From positions 682,001 to 746,000 of the forward strand of contig NZ_REFR01000010.1 in the NCBI RefSeq assembly GCF_003688555.1: a DNA stretch of 64,000 nucleotides, written 5' to 3'. Below the pieces are notes generated by a model. That model made no database searches. It was not told the DNA's origin and was given only the letters and a program-made list of their open reading frames with translations. How positions within the stretch are numbered: position 1 is the first letter of the stretch; each line of letters begins with the position of its first letter. The position numbers were made by a program, and so were the translations under genes. Source of the DNA: Eilatimonas milleporae (lineage in GTDB: Bacteria; Pseudomonadota; Alphaproteobacteria; Sphingomonadales; Kordiimonadaceae). This document shows positions 1-9,071 of the stretch, piece by piece.

Positions 1-932
1 CTTACACCGAGCAAAGTATCAACGCCATGCTGGAACGGCTTGGTATCAATACAAAAGGCCGCATCCAACGTGGGCAGAATGTTGCCGCCGTGATGGTCAC
101 GGCCACCCTGCCCGCCTTTGCCCGCCAGGGGACGCGCATTGATGTCTCAATCGGGTCCATCGGCGATGCACAGGATCTCAAGGGCGGAATTTTGCTTGCC
201 ACGCCGCTCCTGGGCGCGGACGGCGAGGTTTATGCCGTCGCGCAAGGCGGGGTTGCCGTCGCCGGTTTCTCGGCACAGGGCGATGCCGGCAGTATCACGC
301 AAGGCGTTCCCACCTCGGGCCGGATTGCAAATGGTGCCATTGTGGAACGCGAGGTCGAATTCGAGCTGAGCGATTTAAACACCATCAAGCTTTCATTGCA
401 CAATCCGGACCTGACCACCGCGCAACGCATCGCGGATAAGATCAACGATCACCTCGGCATGTTTTTGTCGCTGCCTCTTGATCCCGCCACGGTCCAACTG
501 AACCGGCCTGTCGGGTACGAGAAATCCCTTGTCCAGATGCTGATCGATATGGAGCGGCTGGAAATCGAGCCGGACCAAAGGGCCCGGGTGGTCATCGACG
601 AACGGACAGGCATTATCGTCATGGGCTCGGAAGTCCGCATTAACTCGGTCGCCATCGCCCAGGGCAATCTGACAATTACCATTTCCGAAACACCGCTGGT
701 TTCTCAGCCGGCACCATTCTCGGAACAGGGCCAGACGGCGATTGTCCCACGCACAAATATTGCGATCGACGATGGCAGCGACCGCCAGCTTGGCATTCTA
801 CCGCCCACGGTCACCCTTCAGGAACTGGTTGACGGACTGAACGCCCTTGGTGTCGGACCGCGCGATATGATCTCGATTTTACAGGCCATAAAAGCCGCCG
901 GCGCGATGCAGGCCGAACTGGAAGTGATGTAA
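1..932 (+). CDS. flgI: Flagellar P-ring protein FlgI (5' partial)
   Basis: This is the C-terminal ~309 residues of FlgI, the periplasmic P-ring subunit that surrounds the flagellar rod in the peptidoglycan layer. The reading frame is open from base 3, upstream of the first internal Met at base 27, so the gene begins outside the window. The full-length family is about 370 residues. Family hallmarks are visible: an AMLERLGI segment, VMVTATLPAFARQGTRIDV, then GGILLATPLLG and VYAVAQGG, and later RVVIDERTGIIVMGSEVRI. The stop codon overlaps the start of the next gene (TAATG), so it is translationally coupled to the CheL-type protein. Very secure family assignment. Confidence 0.97.
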   Translation, partial: YTEQSINAMLERLGINTKGRIQRGQNVAAVMVTATLPAFARQGTRIDVSIGSIGDAQDLKGGILLATPLLGADGEVYAVAQGGVAVAGFSAQGDAGSITQGVPTSGRIANGAIVEREVEFELSDLNTIKLSLHNPDLTTAQRIADKINDHLGMFLSLPLDPATVQLNRPVGYEKSLVQMLIDMERLEIEPDQRARVVIDERTGIIVMGSEVRINSVAIAQGNLTITISETPLVSQPAPFSEQGQTAIVPRTNIAIDDGSDRQLGILPPTVTLQELVDGLNALGVGPRDMISILQAIKAAGAMQAELEVM

Positions 933-1276
933 TGTCCGAGGCGTTGTTACATTCTGCCCCATATGCCGCTGTGGACACGCGGCTTTCTCAGGCACGAGCG
1001 GCTCTGGACAAGGCAGCGCAAGGTACGCCCCGAAATGGCGAAAAAGATCCGCAAGCCTGGGATGCCGCCGTTCAGTTCGAAGCCGTTTTCCTGTCACAGA
1101 TGCTGGGCCCGATGATGGAAACGGTTCCGACCAACGATCTTATGGGGGGCGGCCATGCAGAAGGTATCTATCGCGGCATGATGGTGGATGAGATCGGCAA
1201 GGTGATGGCGCGCACCGGCAGCATCGGCATAGCCGATAAAGTCTATCAGGAACTTATCAAACTTCAGGAGCATTGA
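932..1276 (+). CDS. Rod-binding protein, CheL / FlgJ N-terminal type
   Basis: A 114-residue protein matching the stand-alone FlgJ N-terminal (rod-binding) domain that alphaproteobacteria encode next to flgI and often call CheL. It lacks the muramidase domain of enteric FlgJ, as is usual in this class. Seen in the sequence: AVQFEAVFLSQMLGPMMETVP followed by a Gly-rich GGGHAEGIYRGMMVDEIG block, the conserved core of the family. Its role is presumably capping or scaffolding rod assembly in the periplasm. The ATG overlaps the flgI stop, and the FlgN-like gene follows after one base, so the three form one operon. Confidence 0.88.
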   Translation: MSEALLHSAPYAAVDTRLSQARAALDKAAQGTPRNGEKDPQAWDAAVQFEAVFLSQMLGPMMETVPTNDLMGGGHAEGIYRGMMVDEIGKVMARTGSIGIADKVYQELIKLQEH

Positions 1277-1277
1277 G

Positions 1278-1760
1278 ATGACGGACGCACAAACAAAGCT
1301 CCCCCAAACGGATGCTGAAAATGCCCCCCTGCTGACAGGCGATGCCGCCCGTTTGGTCAAGCTGACGCATGCATTGAACGATTTGCTTACACAAGAGACC
1401 GAGCTGCTGCGTTCGCAGCGGCCGCGCGAAGCCGGGCAGTTTCATGGCGAAAAAAACCGCCTGATGTCAGAGTATCGCGAAACCCTGAACAGGCTTCAGA
1501 TCAACCGCGAACAACTGGGCGGCGATAATTCAGAGGTCCGCAACCATATCAAATCGGTCACCGGTACTTTCCGCGAAACATTGCGCGACCATGCGCGGAT
1601 CGTTCTGCGCCTTAAATCCGTGGCGGAAGGTCTGATCAAAACGGTCAGCGAAGAAGCCACCCGGCAGACCCAGCCGGTGATCGGCTACGGCAGCAGTGCA
1701 GCCCCCAATGTTCCCAAGACACTGCGCCCGACCTCTCTCAGCCTGAATCGCACCATTTAA
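1278..1760 (+). CDS. FlgN/FlbY-like flagellar protein
   Basis: A 160-residue, largely helical protein without signal peptide or membrane segment. Residues ~25-135 are predicted to form long charged helices (LTHALNDLLTQETELL, then RLMSEYRETLNRLQ), the pattern of FlgN-type export chaperones. In Caulobacter I recall flbY occupying this place after flgI and cheL. The assignment rests mainly on position and helical pattern, not on a diagnostic motif. It is the third gene of the flgI operon, and a strong hairpin terminator follows about 150 bases downstream. FlgN-type chaperone is the best guess; an unassigned flagellar accessory protein is the alternative. Confidence 0.7.
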   Translation: MTDAQTKLPQTDAENAPLLTGDAARLVKLTHALNDLLTQETELLRSQRPREAGQFHGEKNRLMSEYRETLNRLQINREQLGGDNSEVRNHIKSVTGTFRETLRDHARIVLRLKSVAEGLIKTVSEEATRQTQPVIGYGSSAAPNVPKTLRPTSLSLNRTI

Positions 1761-1910
1761 GGCGTGTGAAACACGTCGCACGCTGGATATTCCGGCGATT
1801 TGCAAATGATTTCGCGCTGTACCAGTATCCATAAGCGACGCTTTCACACATGGTCGCGGCCAGGATTTACGACACAGCGTTCATAGTGCAGCCCGTAACA
1901 AACACATGAG

Positions 1911-1945
1911 GCAAAAGGACAGCGGCAAATGCGCTGTCCTTTTGC
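1911..1945 (+). terminator. Hairpin terminator of the flgI operon
   Basis: A perfect 14-bp inverted repeat (1911-1924 and 1932-1945) with a 7-base loop. The right arm ends in CCTTTTGC, so the U run is inside the stem, and the left arm begins GCAAAAGG. It lies in the gap after the FlgN-like gene. Confidence 0.75.
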
Positions 1946-2386
1946 GTTCGGGTTCCGGCAGAACATGGTTCAGAAAAAGCTGTCAAAGACACCGGTATCT
2001 CTCCTGAAAGCCTCTATAATGTGGATCACATAGCCTCTGCCCGCGTCCGGTGAGGGAATTGTGGACACCCTGGCACAAAAGCCGTTTCCCACATTGGATG
2101 GTGGGCATCACTGTTATTCATTTGAGCCGCACGGCTATCACAGCCGCGCCCGGAATCCGCTCAGCTTCGAAGGCGATAACGGCATGTCCGCCTCCATCCG
2201 TACAACGACAAAGCATGAAACACCGCCATTATGCCGTCTGGCCCTGGGCAGCAAGTGCCTCACCCCCGCCGCCCATGGGAAAAATATTTCCTGAATCCGG
2301 CACGGCATAATTTGCCAAAATTTTTCAAAATTTCTCACGCCATAATTTTTCTTATTATTTTTCAATGAGTTATGGCGTAAAATTTC

Positions 2387-2401
2387 TGGCACACCCTTTG
2401 C
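2387..2401 (+). promoter_or_regulatory. Sigma-54 (-24/-12) promoter of flagellin 1
   Basis: TGGCAC-N5-TTGC with the GG and GC elements exactly 10 bases apart, the invariant sigma-54 spacing. The expected start site is about 12 bases downstream of the GC, near 2413, some 49 bases before the flagellin ATG. Sigma-54 control of late flagellar genes is established in alphaproteobacteria such as Caulobacter. Confidence 0.88.
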
Positions 2402-2414
2402 TTTAACACATTCC

Positions 2415-2431
2415 GGCTGGGCTATCCGGCC
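2415..2431 (+). promoter_or_regulatory. Predicted 5'-terminal stem-loop of flagellin 1 mRNA
   Basis: A 6-bp stem (GGCTGG with CCGGCC, one G-U pair) and a 5-base loop GCTAT. It begins about two bases after the predicted sigma-54 transcription start, the same place as the hairpins of the other two flagellin genes. Confidence 0.45.
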
Positions 2432-2461
2432 ATCAAGGAACGTCATTGAAGGAGAGGGTCT

Positions 2462-3292
2462 ATGGCCTTTTCAATTAACGTCAACGCCGGCGCTCTGAGT
2501 GCCCTGCGAAATCTGACACAGACTAATGCCGACCTGGAGGCAAACCAGAACCGGATCAATACCGGTCTGGCGATTTCGTCCGCCAGGGATAACGCGGCTG
2601 TCTTTGCAATCGCACAGAATCTGCGCGGTGATCTGCGGGGCCTGAACGCTGTCAAGCAATCGCTCGACAGAGGCATTTCCTCCATCGATGTCGCGTTGGC
2701 CGCGGCAAATGCCATCGGTGATCTTCTTCTGGAGATGAAAGAGCGTGCCGTGTCCGCCGCCGACGAAGGGCTGGATGACGAAAGCCGGACAGCGCTGAAC
2801 CTGGATTTCGAGACTCTGCGTGACCAGATCACCACGATTATCAACAATGCGGAATTCAACGGTACCAATCTGATTGACGGCGGTACCGATAGAATCGTCG
2901 CCATCACCAATGCCGATGCCACACAGACCTTCAGTGTGGCCCATGAAGACCTGACACTCGGCGGTACCGTCATCACCCTCGGTGCGTCAGACGGAATTTC
3001 GACGCAGGCCGACGCAGCCACAGCCGTGACCAGCATCAATACATCCATAGAAAATTTGAACGCCGCCCTGACACGGCTAGGAACCGGTGCGACCGGTCTA
3101 GAACAAAACCGGCTGTTCGCCGACCAATTGTCCGATGTGATCGAAGTCGGTATCGGCAACCTTGTCGATGCCGACATGGCGGAAGAAAGTGCGCGCTTGC
3201 AGGCCTTGCAGGTTCAGCAGCAGCTTGGCATCCAGGCCCTGTCGATTGCCAACCAGGCACCGCAATCAATTCTGTCACTGTTCCAGAACTAA
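2462..3292 (+). CDS. Flagellin 1
   Basis: A 276-residue flagellin, the filament subunit exported by the flagellar type III system. The conserved N-terminal D0/D1 helix is present (MAFSINVNAGALSALRNL, then NRINTGLAISSARDNAAV), as is the C-terminal helix (ESARLQALQVQQQLGIQALS, ending SILSLFQN). The middle is short, as in other small alphaproteobacterial flagellins. The start is supported by GGAGAGGG eight bases upstream and by the family N-terminus. It is monocistronic: a sigma-54 promoter lies in front and a hairpin terminator behind. It differs more from flagellins 2 and 3 than those do from each other. Confidence 0.97.
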   Translation: MAFSINVNAGALSALRNLTQTNADLEANQNRINTGLAISSARDNAAVFAIAQNLRGDLRGLNAVKQSLDRGISSIDVALAAANAIGDLLLEMKERAVSAADEGLDDESRTALNLDFETLRDQITTIINNAEFNGTNLIDGGTDRIVAITNADATQTFSVAHEDLTLGGTVITLGASDGISTQADAATAVTSINTSIENLNAALTRLGTGATGLEQNRLFADQLSDVIEVGIGNLVDADMAEESARLQALQVQQQLGIQALSIANQAPQSILSLFQN

Positions 3293-3347
3293 CGGCGGCT
3301 GCCTGAAAAGGGCATCTGCATCACGGATATCCAATGACGTTCCACGA

Positions 3348-3380
3348 AAACGCCCCGGATGCCACATCCGGGGCGTTTTG
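3348..3380. terminator. Bidirectional terminator between flagellin 1 and pseC
   Basis: A 13-bp perfect stem of the AAACGCCCCGGAT type with loop GCCAC and a closing GTTTTG. A-run and T-run on opposite sides let it work on both strands, serving the flagellin (+) and the pse operon (-). Confidence 0.85.
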
Positions 3381-3425
3381 ATACATTCCATCGCAAGCAA
3401 AACCGGCCGGAATTGCCAGCGGAAC

Positions 3426-4649
3426 TCATGGCGCCAATTTGGCAAATTCATCGACAACCCGTGTTACATCGCTGTCCGTCATGGCCGGAAACAACGGCAG
3501 GCTAAGAACGCGGTTATAATAGCGTTCCGCTCCGGGCAAATCGGACTGACCATACAGGTCGGTATAGTAAGGCTGTCGGTTTACAGGAATATAATGCACC
3601 TGTGTGCCAATACCCCGGCCCGCCAAAAAGCGCATCACATCGGCACGACCAACCCCCAAAGCGGCAAAGTCGATCAAGACCGGATACAAATGATAAGCGT
3701 GATCGGCAAATCCTGCCGCATTATGGTGCGCAAGCGGTACCGGCCGTACCCAATCGGCATCCAGTTGATCGAAAGCGGTATCATAAGCCGCCGCCAGTTT
3801 TCGCCTGCGGGCAATGAAGCTATCCAGTTTATCAAGCTGACTGAGGCCGAGTGCACAGTGAAGACTGGACGCCCTGTAATTCCAGCCCAGTTCATGCATT
3901 TCATAATACCAGGGATTTGTGCGGCCATGACCGTCATCCGCCATGCCGGGTTGCAGCCAGTGTTCGGTGTCACGGACAAGACCATGGGCCCGCATACGGC
4001 ACAAACGGTCCGCCATATCCTTTTCCCGTACCGTGATCACCCCGCCCTCCCCCATGGCGATGGCCTTGACCGGGTGGAGGGAAAAGGTACCCATACTCTC
4101 AAATGTACCGTCCCCCGGACCTCCGCCGCCAGGATAATGGCAACCAAGGGCATGGCAGCAATCCGTAATGATGTTCATGCCATGGGAACCGGCGAGAGGC
4201 CGGATCGCCGCCATGTCGGCACACTGCCCGCTCAGATGCACGGGAAAAACCGCACGCACGGGACCGGACGCAGACCGGATCGCCCGTTCCAGCGTTTCAG
4301 CCGTCATCAGGCCCGTATCCGCATCCACATCGGCAAAGATGACATCGGCACCGGCCATGCGTACGGCATTGGCCGTGGCAGCAAATGTAATGGCAGGAAC
4401 AATCGCAAAGGACCCGGGCCGCAATCCGCCAGCCACCGCCGCCAGATGCAAAGCCGCCGTACCGCTTGACACCGCCACCGCATATTCTGCCCCAACGGCA
4501 CGGGCAAAAGCCGCCTCAAACGCCCCTACGGCCTTGCCGCCGCTTAAAGGCTGGTGGCGGAGCGTACTGACAACGGCAGCGATATCCGCTTCATCAACAC
4601 TGTGCCGGCCATAGGGCAGGAAGGACGGATCATCGGCCCCATTGTTCAT
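3426..4649 (-). CDS. pseC: PseC, UDP-4-amino-4,6-dideoxy-AltNAc aminotransferase
   Basis: A 407-residue PLP-dependent sugar aminotransferase of the DegT/DnrJ/EryC1 family. In the pseudaminic-acid pathway PseC transaminates the 4-keto product of PseB, using glutamate. Seen: the VSSGTAALHLAA phosphate-binding loop, CADMAAI and IITDCCHALG, and the PLP lysine in FSLHPVKAIAMGEGGV, followed by a Gly-rich turn. The C-terminal half contains the substrate-binding YNYRAS-like segment (GWNYRASSLHCALGLSQL). It overlaps the end of pseB by four bases (ATGA), so the two are translationally coupled. The neighbouring pseB, pseG and pseI make PseC more likely than a legionaminic or perosamine aminotransferase. 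Confidence 0.94.
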   Translation of the reverse strand: MNNGADDPSFLPYGRHSVDEADIAAVVSTLRHQPLSGGKAVGAFEAAFARAVGAEYAVAVSSGTAALHLAAVAGGLRPGSFAIVPAITFAATANAVRMAGADVIFADVDADTGLMTAETLERAIRSASGPVRAVFPVHLSGQCADMAAIRPLAGSHGMNIITDCCHALGCHYPGGGGPGDGTFESMGTFSLHPVKAIAMGEGGVITVREKDMADRLCRMRAHGLVRDTEHWLQPGMADDGHGRTNPWYYEMHELGWNYRASSLHCALGLSQLDKLDSFIARRRKLAAAYDTAFDQLDADWVRPVPLAHHNAAGFADHAYHLYPVLIDFAALGVGRADVMRFLAGRGIGTQVHYIPVNRQPYYTDLYGQSDLPGAERYYNRVLSLPLFPAMTDSDVTRVVDEFAKLAP

Positions 4650-5662
4650 TGGACATCCTGTCCGTCCATGTCATCGGAGCCCCTTGTCAGAATAGACCGC
4701 AAATCCTCGGACGTCAGCCAGTGGCTATTGTTATCGCTGCTGTATGCAAACCCTTCCGGAGTGACATCCCAACCTTCTTTGGCGAAAGCGCGTCGTCCCC
4801 AAAATTCCCATTCGGGTTCAATGACGTAACGGTCGTTCATGTCCACTGTATGACGGGCGGAATGTTCGGTGATCATGACCTCATGCAACTTTTCTCCCGG
4901 GCGAATGCCGATCACCTCGGTCTGCATACCGGGGGACAGAGCCTCGACCAGGTCGGTAATACGCATGGACGGGATTTTCGGTACGAAGATCTCGCCACCG
5001 CGCATCAGGGGCAAGCAGGACATCGTAAAGGCGACAGCCTCTTCCAGTGTGATCCAGAAACGGGTCATACGCGGATCGGTAACCGGCAGTGTCTTCGCGC
5101 CCTTCGCGATGAGTTGGCGGAAATAAGGAATAACACTGCCGCGTGAACCCAAAACATTTCCATAGCGCACAACGGAAAAACGGGTATCCGTACCGGCTCC
5201 GAGAGCATTGGCCGCAACGAAAATCTTATCGGATGCCAACTTGCTCGCCCCATAAAGATTTATGGGATTTACCGCCTTGTCCGTGGACAGTGCGACAACC
5301 TTGGAAACACCGCTGCGGATGGCGGCCTGAACCACGTTCTCGGCGCCGATCACATTGGTATGGATACATTCAAAAGGGTTGTATTCCGCCAAAGGCACCT
5401 GCTTCTGCGCTGCCGCGTGCACAACCACGTCAACCCCGCGAAAAGCCATTAACAAACGGTCTATATCGCGGACATCGCCGATGAAGAAACGGACACGTTC
5501 CAGTTCTTCGGCGGTGAGGGCGTTTTGAATTTCAAAGTGGCTGAATTCACCCCTGGCAAAAAGAATGATGCGCGAATATTCGCGTCTATCCAGACAATAA
5601 CGCATCAACTGCCGGCCAAATGAGCCTGTGCCCCCCGTGATCAGGATCGAGCGGTTCTGCAT
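4646..5662 (-). CDS. pseB: PseB, UDP-GlcNAc C6-dehydratase / C5-epimerase
   Basis: A 338-residue extended short-chain dehydrogenase that starts the CMP-pseudaminic acid pathway by 4,6-dehydrating and 5-epimerising UDP-GlcNAc. The N-terminal NAD(P) loop is ITGGTGSFGRQL. The catalytic region shows VVALSTDKAVNPINLYGASK, with the YxxxK pair, and KIPSMRITDLVEALSP nearer the C-terminus, which is typical of the PseB/CapD-short group. Its length matches PseB. First gene of the pse operon, with a ~180-base gap to the glycosyltransferase gene upstream. I saw no clear promoter in that gap. Confidence 0.95.
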   Translation of the reverse strand: MQNRSILITGGTGSFGRQLMRYCLDRREYSRIILFARGEFSHFEIQNALTAEELERVRFFIGDVRDIDRLLMAFRGVDVVVHAAAQKQVPLAEYNPFECIHTNVIGAENVVQAAIRSGVSKVVALSTDKAVNPINLYGASKLASDKIFVAANALGAGTDTRFSVVRYGNVLGSRGSVIPYFRQLIAKGAKTLPVTDPRMTRFWITLEEAVAFTMSCLPLMRGGEIFVPKIPSMRITDLVEALSPGMQTEVIGIRPGEKLHEVMITEHSARHTVDMNDRYVIEPEWEFWGRRAFAKEGWDVTPEGFAYSSDNNSHWLTSEDLRSILTRGSDDMDGQDVQ

Positions 5663-5842
5663 TCCCTATCCCTGCTGCCCCCGTTTTCCGCCGGGGCCTA
5701 TATTGTGGAACCCGCTTGCACGGTAAAATAAATATACCTGTTCGCCAAATACCTTAGAACCCGATGACAATTTTATATCCCAATTTAGGGGCGCGGGCGT
5801 GCATGCAAGACACGCCTTTGCAAGCCCCCTGCCGTTACACCA

Positions 5843-6997
5843 TCATCCATATTCGGCACGGTCGGGAACCGGCCTGAGCGGCAGCAGAGTGAAGCGGGCG
5901 TCGTCTCCATCCCCCTCACCATGACTGTCAAGATTGTACCTGGCATCACCATAATCAGGGTTTTCCAGTAAAGCGCGGGCAAAACAGATTTCCGCATCCG
6001 TTCTGTTGCCGATTTTCCGGTAAGCGACCCCCAGATTATTCTCCACCTCGGCCCAGGAACAGTCAGCGGCGAGAGGCCGTAAAAGAGATACAGCGTCGTC
6101 CGCACGCCCCACCAGAAGACGCGCACTGGCCCTGAGAAATATGGCGAGATCACGGGCCGGCCGACCATATGGCGGAATTGCGGCCGCCTCCGTCATACTC
6201 GCAGTATGACGCTCAACAGCATCCCGGTCACGCCGCCAAAGCGCTGTCGCGGCCAGTGTATAATGCGCCTCGGCCCTCGGCAGCCGGGAAGACAGTATTT
6301 TTCTTTCAAGTGCGGATATGGCGGTCTTGGCAAGTACGCGCCGTGTATTGGCGAGGGACATTTTCAGATTGCGCGACAGACTGTTATTTCTGTGATGATA
6401 GCGGTATCCGGCCTCATCACAGAAACGTACGGTCGCACCGTCCAGAAGGGCCCGCAGCAAAAAGTCATAATCCTCACCGGTTTTCAGGGTGGTGTCGTAT
6501 CCTATACGCTTGGCAAATTCTGTCCGGAACCCCCCTGCGATCATGGGAATCCAGTTACGCTCAAAGCAACGCAACACCCCGTCCGGGCGCCTCAAAAAGT
6601 CGGGCACGGGCAGCAGCCGGTCCCGCGATACCGTTTCGTCATCCACCAGAATGACAGGATCGAAGACCAGATCCGCCCCCGCCTCCAACTGCGCAAGCAT
6701 ACTATCTGCGCGACCTGGCAACATTTCGTCATCCGCATCCAGCCATAACGCATATGGGGTTTCAACAAGGTCAAGGGCGACCTGTCTTGCATCGCCGATG
6801 CCCCGGCTGAACGACCGTTTGGAAAGTTTGACAGGCCCTCGCCCGCACGCCACGGCGACCCCTGCCGTGTTATCCACACTGGCATCGTCAACCAGAACCA
6901 CCGGCAGCCCCTCCGGCACTGACTCCATCGCGCGTCGTATGGTATGCGCCGCGTCCCTGGCACAAATGGCAACGGATATGGCAGCCTTATAGGACAT
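5843..6997 (-). CDS. GT2 glycosyltransferase with C-terminal TPR-like region
   Basis: A family 2 (GT-A fold) glycosyltransferase of 384 residues from the chosen start. The N-terminal half has the nucleotide-sugar core: ISVAICARDAAHTIRRAM, VVLVDDASVDNT, the DxD metal motif in LWLDADDEML, and a GEDYDFLLRALLDG acceptor/catalytic segment. The C-terminal third (AEVENNLGVAYRKIGNRTDA) looks like TPR helices. The frame extends to 7081, but the first 28 residues do not resemble the family and neither start has a good ribosome-binding site; I chose the Met just before the conserved beta strand. It sits inside the pse block, so its acceptor is probably a flagellin glycan or related surface glycan, which is inference. 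Confidence 0.85.
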   Translation of the reverse strand: MSYKAAISVAICARDAAHTIRRAMESVPEGLPVVLVDDASVDNTAGVAVACGRGPVKLSKRSFSRGIGDARQVALDLVETPYALWLDADDEMLPGRADSMLAQLEAGADLVFDPVILVDDETVSRDRLLPVPDFLRRPDGVLRCFERNWIPMIAGGFRTEFAKRIGYDTTLKTGEDYDFLLRALLDGATVRFCDEAGYRYHHRNNSLSRNLKMSLANTRRVLAKTAISALERKILSSRLPRAEAHYTLAATALWRRDRDAVERHTASMTEAAAIPPYGRPARDLAIFLRASARLLVGRADDAVSLLRPLAADCSWAEVENNLGVAYRKIGNRTDAEICFARALLENPDYGDARYNLDSHGEGDGDDARFTLLPLRPVPDRAEYG

Positions 6998-7163
6998 ATG
7001 CGGGTTTAAGAATTGACTTTGCCATACGGCAATGCGGACAGCCTTCGGCCATTGCAACGACATGAGGGATAGCCGTGCCATAGCGCATATGGCGCAAACT
7101 CAGTCGGTAAATCCGCAGCCGTTTCCCCATTGAAACGTTACCGGCCATCCCGGTAAACACCGC

Positions 7164-8063
7164 CTACAGGTCCATCTTGGCGATCAGATCCAAAAGACGC
7201 TTTTTCCCTTCCGGATGCATATCCGTCCAGAAGCAGGTATGATAAGGCCGTTCCACCTCTTCATATGCAAAGCGTTTTGTCTCATCAATCGACCGCACCA
7301 GGGTTTTGTTGACGCTGCGCCAATGATCCGATTGCGCTCTGTTCATGTCCATCAGGTCCGGATTCACACGCATGAGATTGAGAAGCGACAACCAGTCCAC
7401 CGTGCCCATATCCGTGCCGAGAGCTGCGGCCATCGCTTTCAGAAGCGTCAAATCCTCAGGATAGTCCAGCACCCAGCGAAACGGATTTCTCAAATCGATG
7501 TAGGGGTGCGGCTGTAAATAGACTTTGTTCAGATCACGGCATTCACGGATCCAGGGGGTCACATGTTCCCGGTGATACGTCTGATCGGCACGGGCTTCCG
7601 CGAGAAGAAGCAGTTTTCCGCTCGTAACTTCACAGTCCATGCCATGCGGCCACGCCCCCAATACTGCGAAGTCAGCCATATGCTGACGATAAACGGTCAA
7701 AAGGTCGGAACACAAAAAAGGATCCAGAAGCGGGCAGTCAGCGGTAACGCGCAATATCGTCTGCGCACCGGTTTGTCGCACGACCCTGGCGAACCGGGAC
7801 AAAACATTGTCCGCGTCCCCTGCGATAACCGTCGCGCCGGCGGCCCGGGCTTCGTCATGCAACGGTCGTTCATACGGGTCGTCGACAAGGGCCGCCACCA
7901 CTTCGTCGACGCCTTTGATCCGTGCACATCGTTCAACCACATGGGAAATTGTCGTCTTGCCCGCGATCGGCTCCAGAACCTTGTCCGGTAAACGCGTTGA
8001 ACGCCGGCGCGCCTGAATAATACAAACCGTTTTACCGCTTGTTCCGCTGGTCCCAGGCGTCAT
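7164..8063 (-). CDS. SpsF-type cytidylyltransferase (PseF position)
   Basis: A 299-residue nucleotidyltransferase of the SpsF group (COG1861). Seen: VCIIQARRRSTRLPDKVLEPI, the nucleotide-binding N-terminus with an R-S/T-R-LP-K signature, then TILRVTADCPLLDP and, near residue 180, a HREHVTPWI segment typical of the group. SpsF proteins are usually ~240 residues; about 60 extra residues lie at the C-terminus. Its start overlaps the pseG end by four bases. By position it should activate pseudaminic acid with CTP, the role of PseF. Classical PseF is a different subgroup (NeuA-like), so the substrate is inferred from context only. Confidence 0.85.
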   Translation of the reverse strand: MTPGTSGTSGKTVCIIQARRRSTRLPDKVLEPIAGKTTISHVVERCARIKGVDEVVAALVDDPYERPLHDEARAAGATVIAGDADNVLSRFARVVRQTGAQTILRVTADCPLLDPFLCSDLLTVYRQHMADFAVLGAWPHGMDCEVTSGKLLLLAEARADQTYHREHVTPWIRECRDLNKVYLQPHPYIDLRNPFRWVLDYPEDLTLLKAMAAALGTDMGTVDWLSLLNLMRVNPDLMDMNRAQSDHWRSVNKTLVRSIDETKRFAYEEVERPYHTCFWTDMHPEGKKRLLDLIAKMDL

Positions 8064-9043
8064 AAGGCTGTCCTCAACACAATATCCGCCACCCGTTCGG
8101 CACCGGCAAGCAGCTCGGGGCGTGCACGTCTTGTCCGGGTTTTCACATCTCCGACAATGGCAGGAAGGTCGTCAAGCTTTTCAAAAGGCAAAACGGCGTA
8201 CCCGTTATTCTCCAACCAGGTTCCGGCCAGATGCTGATCCGCCGAGACCGGGATCGCGACAAAAGGCGTTCCACCTGCCATCGCCTCAAGACAGGTGACA
8301 CCGGCACCGCAGATCAGAACGGCGGCCTTTGACATCAAAACCGCCAAATCCTTACCCGCGCATATGTCGACGTTTTCAGGGAGAACCGGTGCAGACGGAA
8401 ACGATCTCGGCACCGCCCAAACAATCCGCTCAGCCTGCCCCACTCGTCCGGCAAGACGATCAATAACCGCGCCGGCGAAGCGGCCGTCGTCGGCCCCGCC
8501 AAAGCTGACAACAATGGGACCGGCGTCGGGTTTAAAAGCCGCAGCCGTATCATCGGCCATAGCTGAAACGGCCGTAGCCGGATTGGTGATCAGGCAGTAG
8601 TCAGCCCCGGCAAAATAATGCGCTTCCTGCCCGTTCACGCCATCGATTTGCGGTGTTGCCGCACCGACCTGAAACGGATTGGGATTGATGGTGATGTGCG
8701 CGCCCGGAACCGCATGACCGGTGTCCGATAAACAGATCACTTTCTCATAGGAAGAGGCAAGCCGCGACAGGGTATCCTGTGTCCTGTGCTTCATATCCAG
8801 AACAAGGATGGATCTGCCTCCTGCCTCCTCAGATGCGTTCAGCGTTCCGGAATGCTGCGGCAGATGATCCAGGGGTTGAAAAGCACGCCGGACAATCGGC
8901 ATCCCCGGCAAGGTGGATATATCGCTGGAAAAATAGCCGACATCGACACCGCGTTTTTCCAGCGTTTGGCCCAGGCACAACAAACGGCGAACATGGCCCA
9001 GGCCATCCTGCGAACCCGAGATGCAAGCCAGATCAACACGCAT
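8060..9043 (-). CDS. pseG: PseG-like UDP-sugar hydrolase
   Basis: A 327-residue GT-B fold protein of the MurG/PseG type. PseG removes UDP from UDP-2,4-diacetamido-trideoxy-altrose before PseI acts. The N-terminus has the Gly-rich GLGHVRRLLCLGQ motif with the catalytic-region histidine, and the C-terminal domain has VVSFGGADDG, LICGAGVTCLEAMAGGTPFVAIP and DQHLAG, the UDP-binding signature. Overlaps the SpsF-type gene by four bases. A glycosyltransferase of the same fold is the alternative, but the pse neighbours favour PseG. Confidence 0.85.
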   Translation of the reverse strand: MRVDLACISGSQDGLGHVRRLLCLGQTLEKRGVDVGYFSSDISTLPGMPIVRRAFQPLDHLPQHSGTLNASEEAGGRSILVLDMKHRTQDTLSRLASSYEKVICLSDTGHAVPGAHITINPNPFQVGAATPQIDGVNGQEAHYFAGADYCLITNPATAVSAMADDTAAAFKPDAGPIVVSFGGADDGRFAGAVIDRLAGRVGQAERIVWAVPRSFPSAPVLPENVDICAGKDLAVLMSKAAVLICGAGVTCLEAMAGGTPFVAIPVSADQHLAGTWLENNGYAVLPFEKLDDLPAIVGDVKTRTRRARPELLAGAERVADIVLRTAL

Positions 9044-9071
9044 TACATACTTCCATACATATTCCGAAACG

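Larger units (their letters stand above)
1761..2461. other. Intergenic stretch between flgI operon and first flagellin
   Basis: About 700 bases without a convincing gene. It holds the terminator at 1911-1945, an AT-rich block near 2310-2385, a sigma-54 site at 2387-2401 and the hairpin at 2415-2431. Short open frames here (for example 2138-2446 on the minus strand) overlap the promoter, have no ribosome-binding site and show no protein-like composition. Confidence 0.7.

Noticed and set aside
2138-2446. 102-codon minus-strand frame before flagellin 1
   Set aside because: Overlaps the sigma-54 promoter and leader hairpin and shows no family feature.
3162-4469. 435-codon open frame on the plus strand across flagellin 1 end and pseC
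   Set aside because: Runs through the terminator and antisense to the well-supported PseC; composition is Arg/His/Pro-rich and not protein-like.
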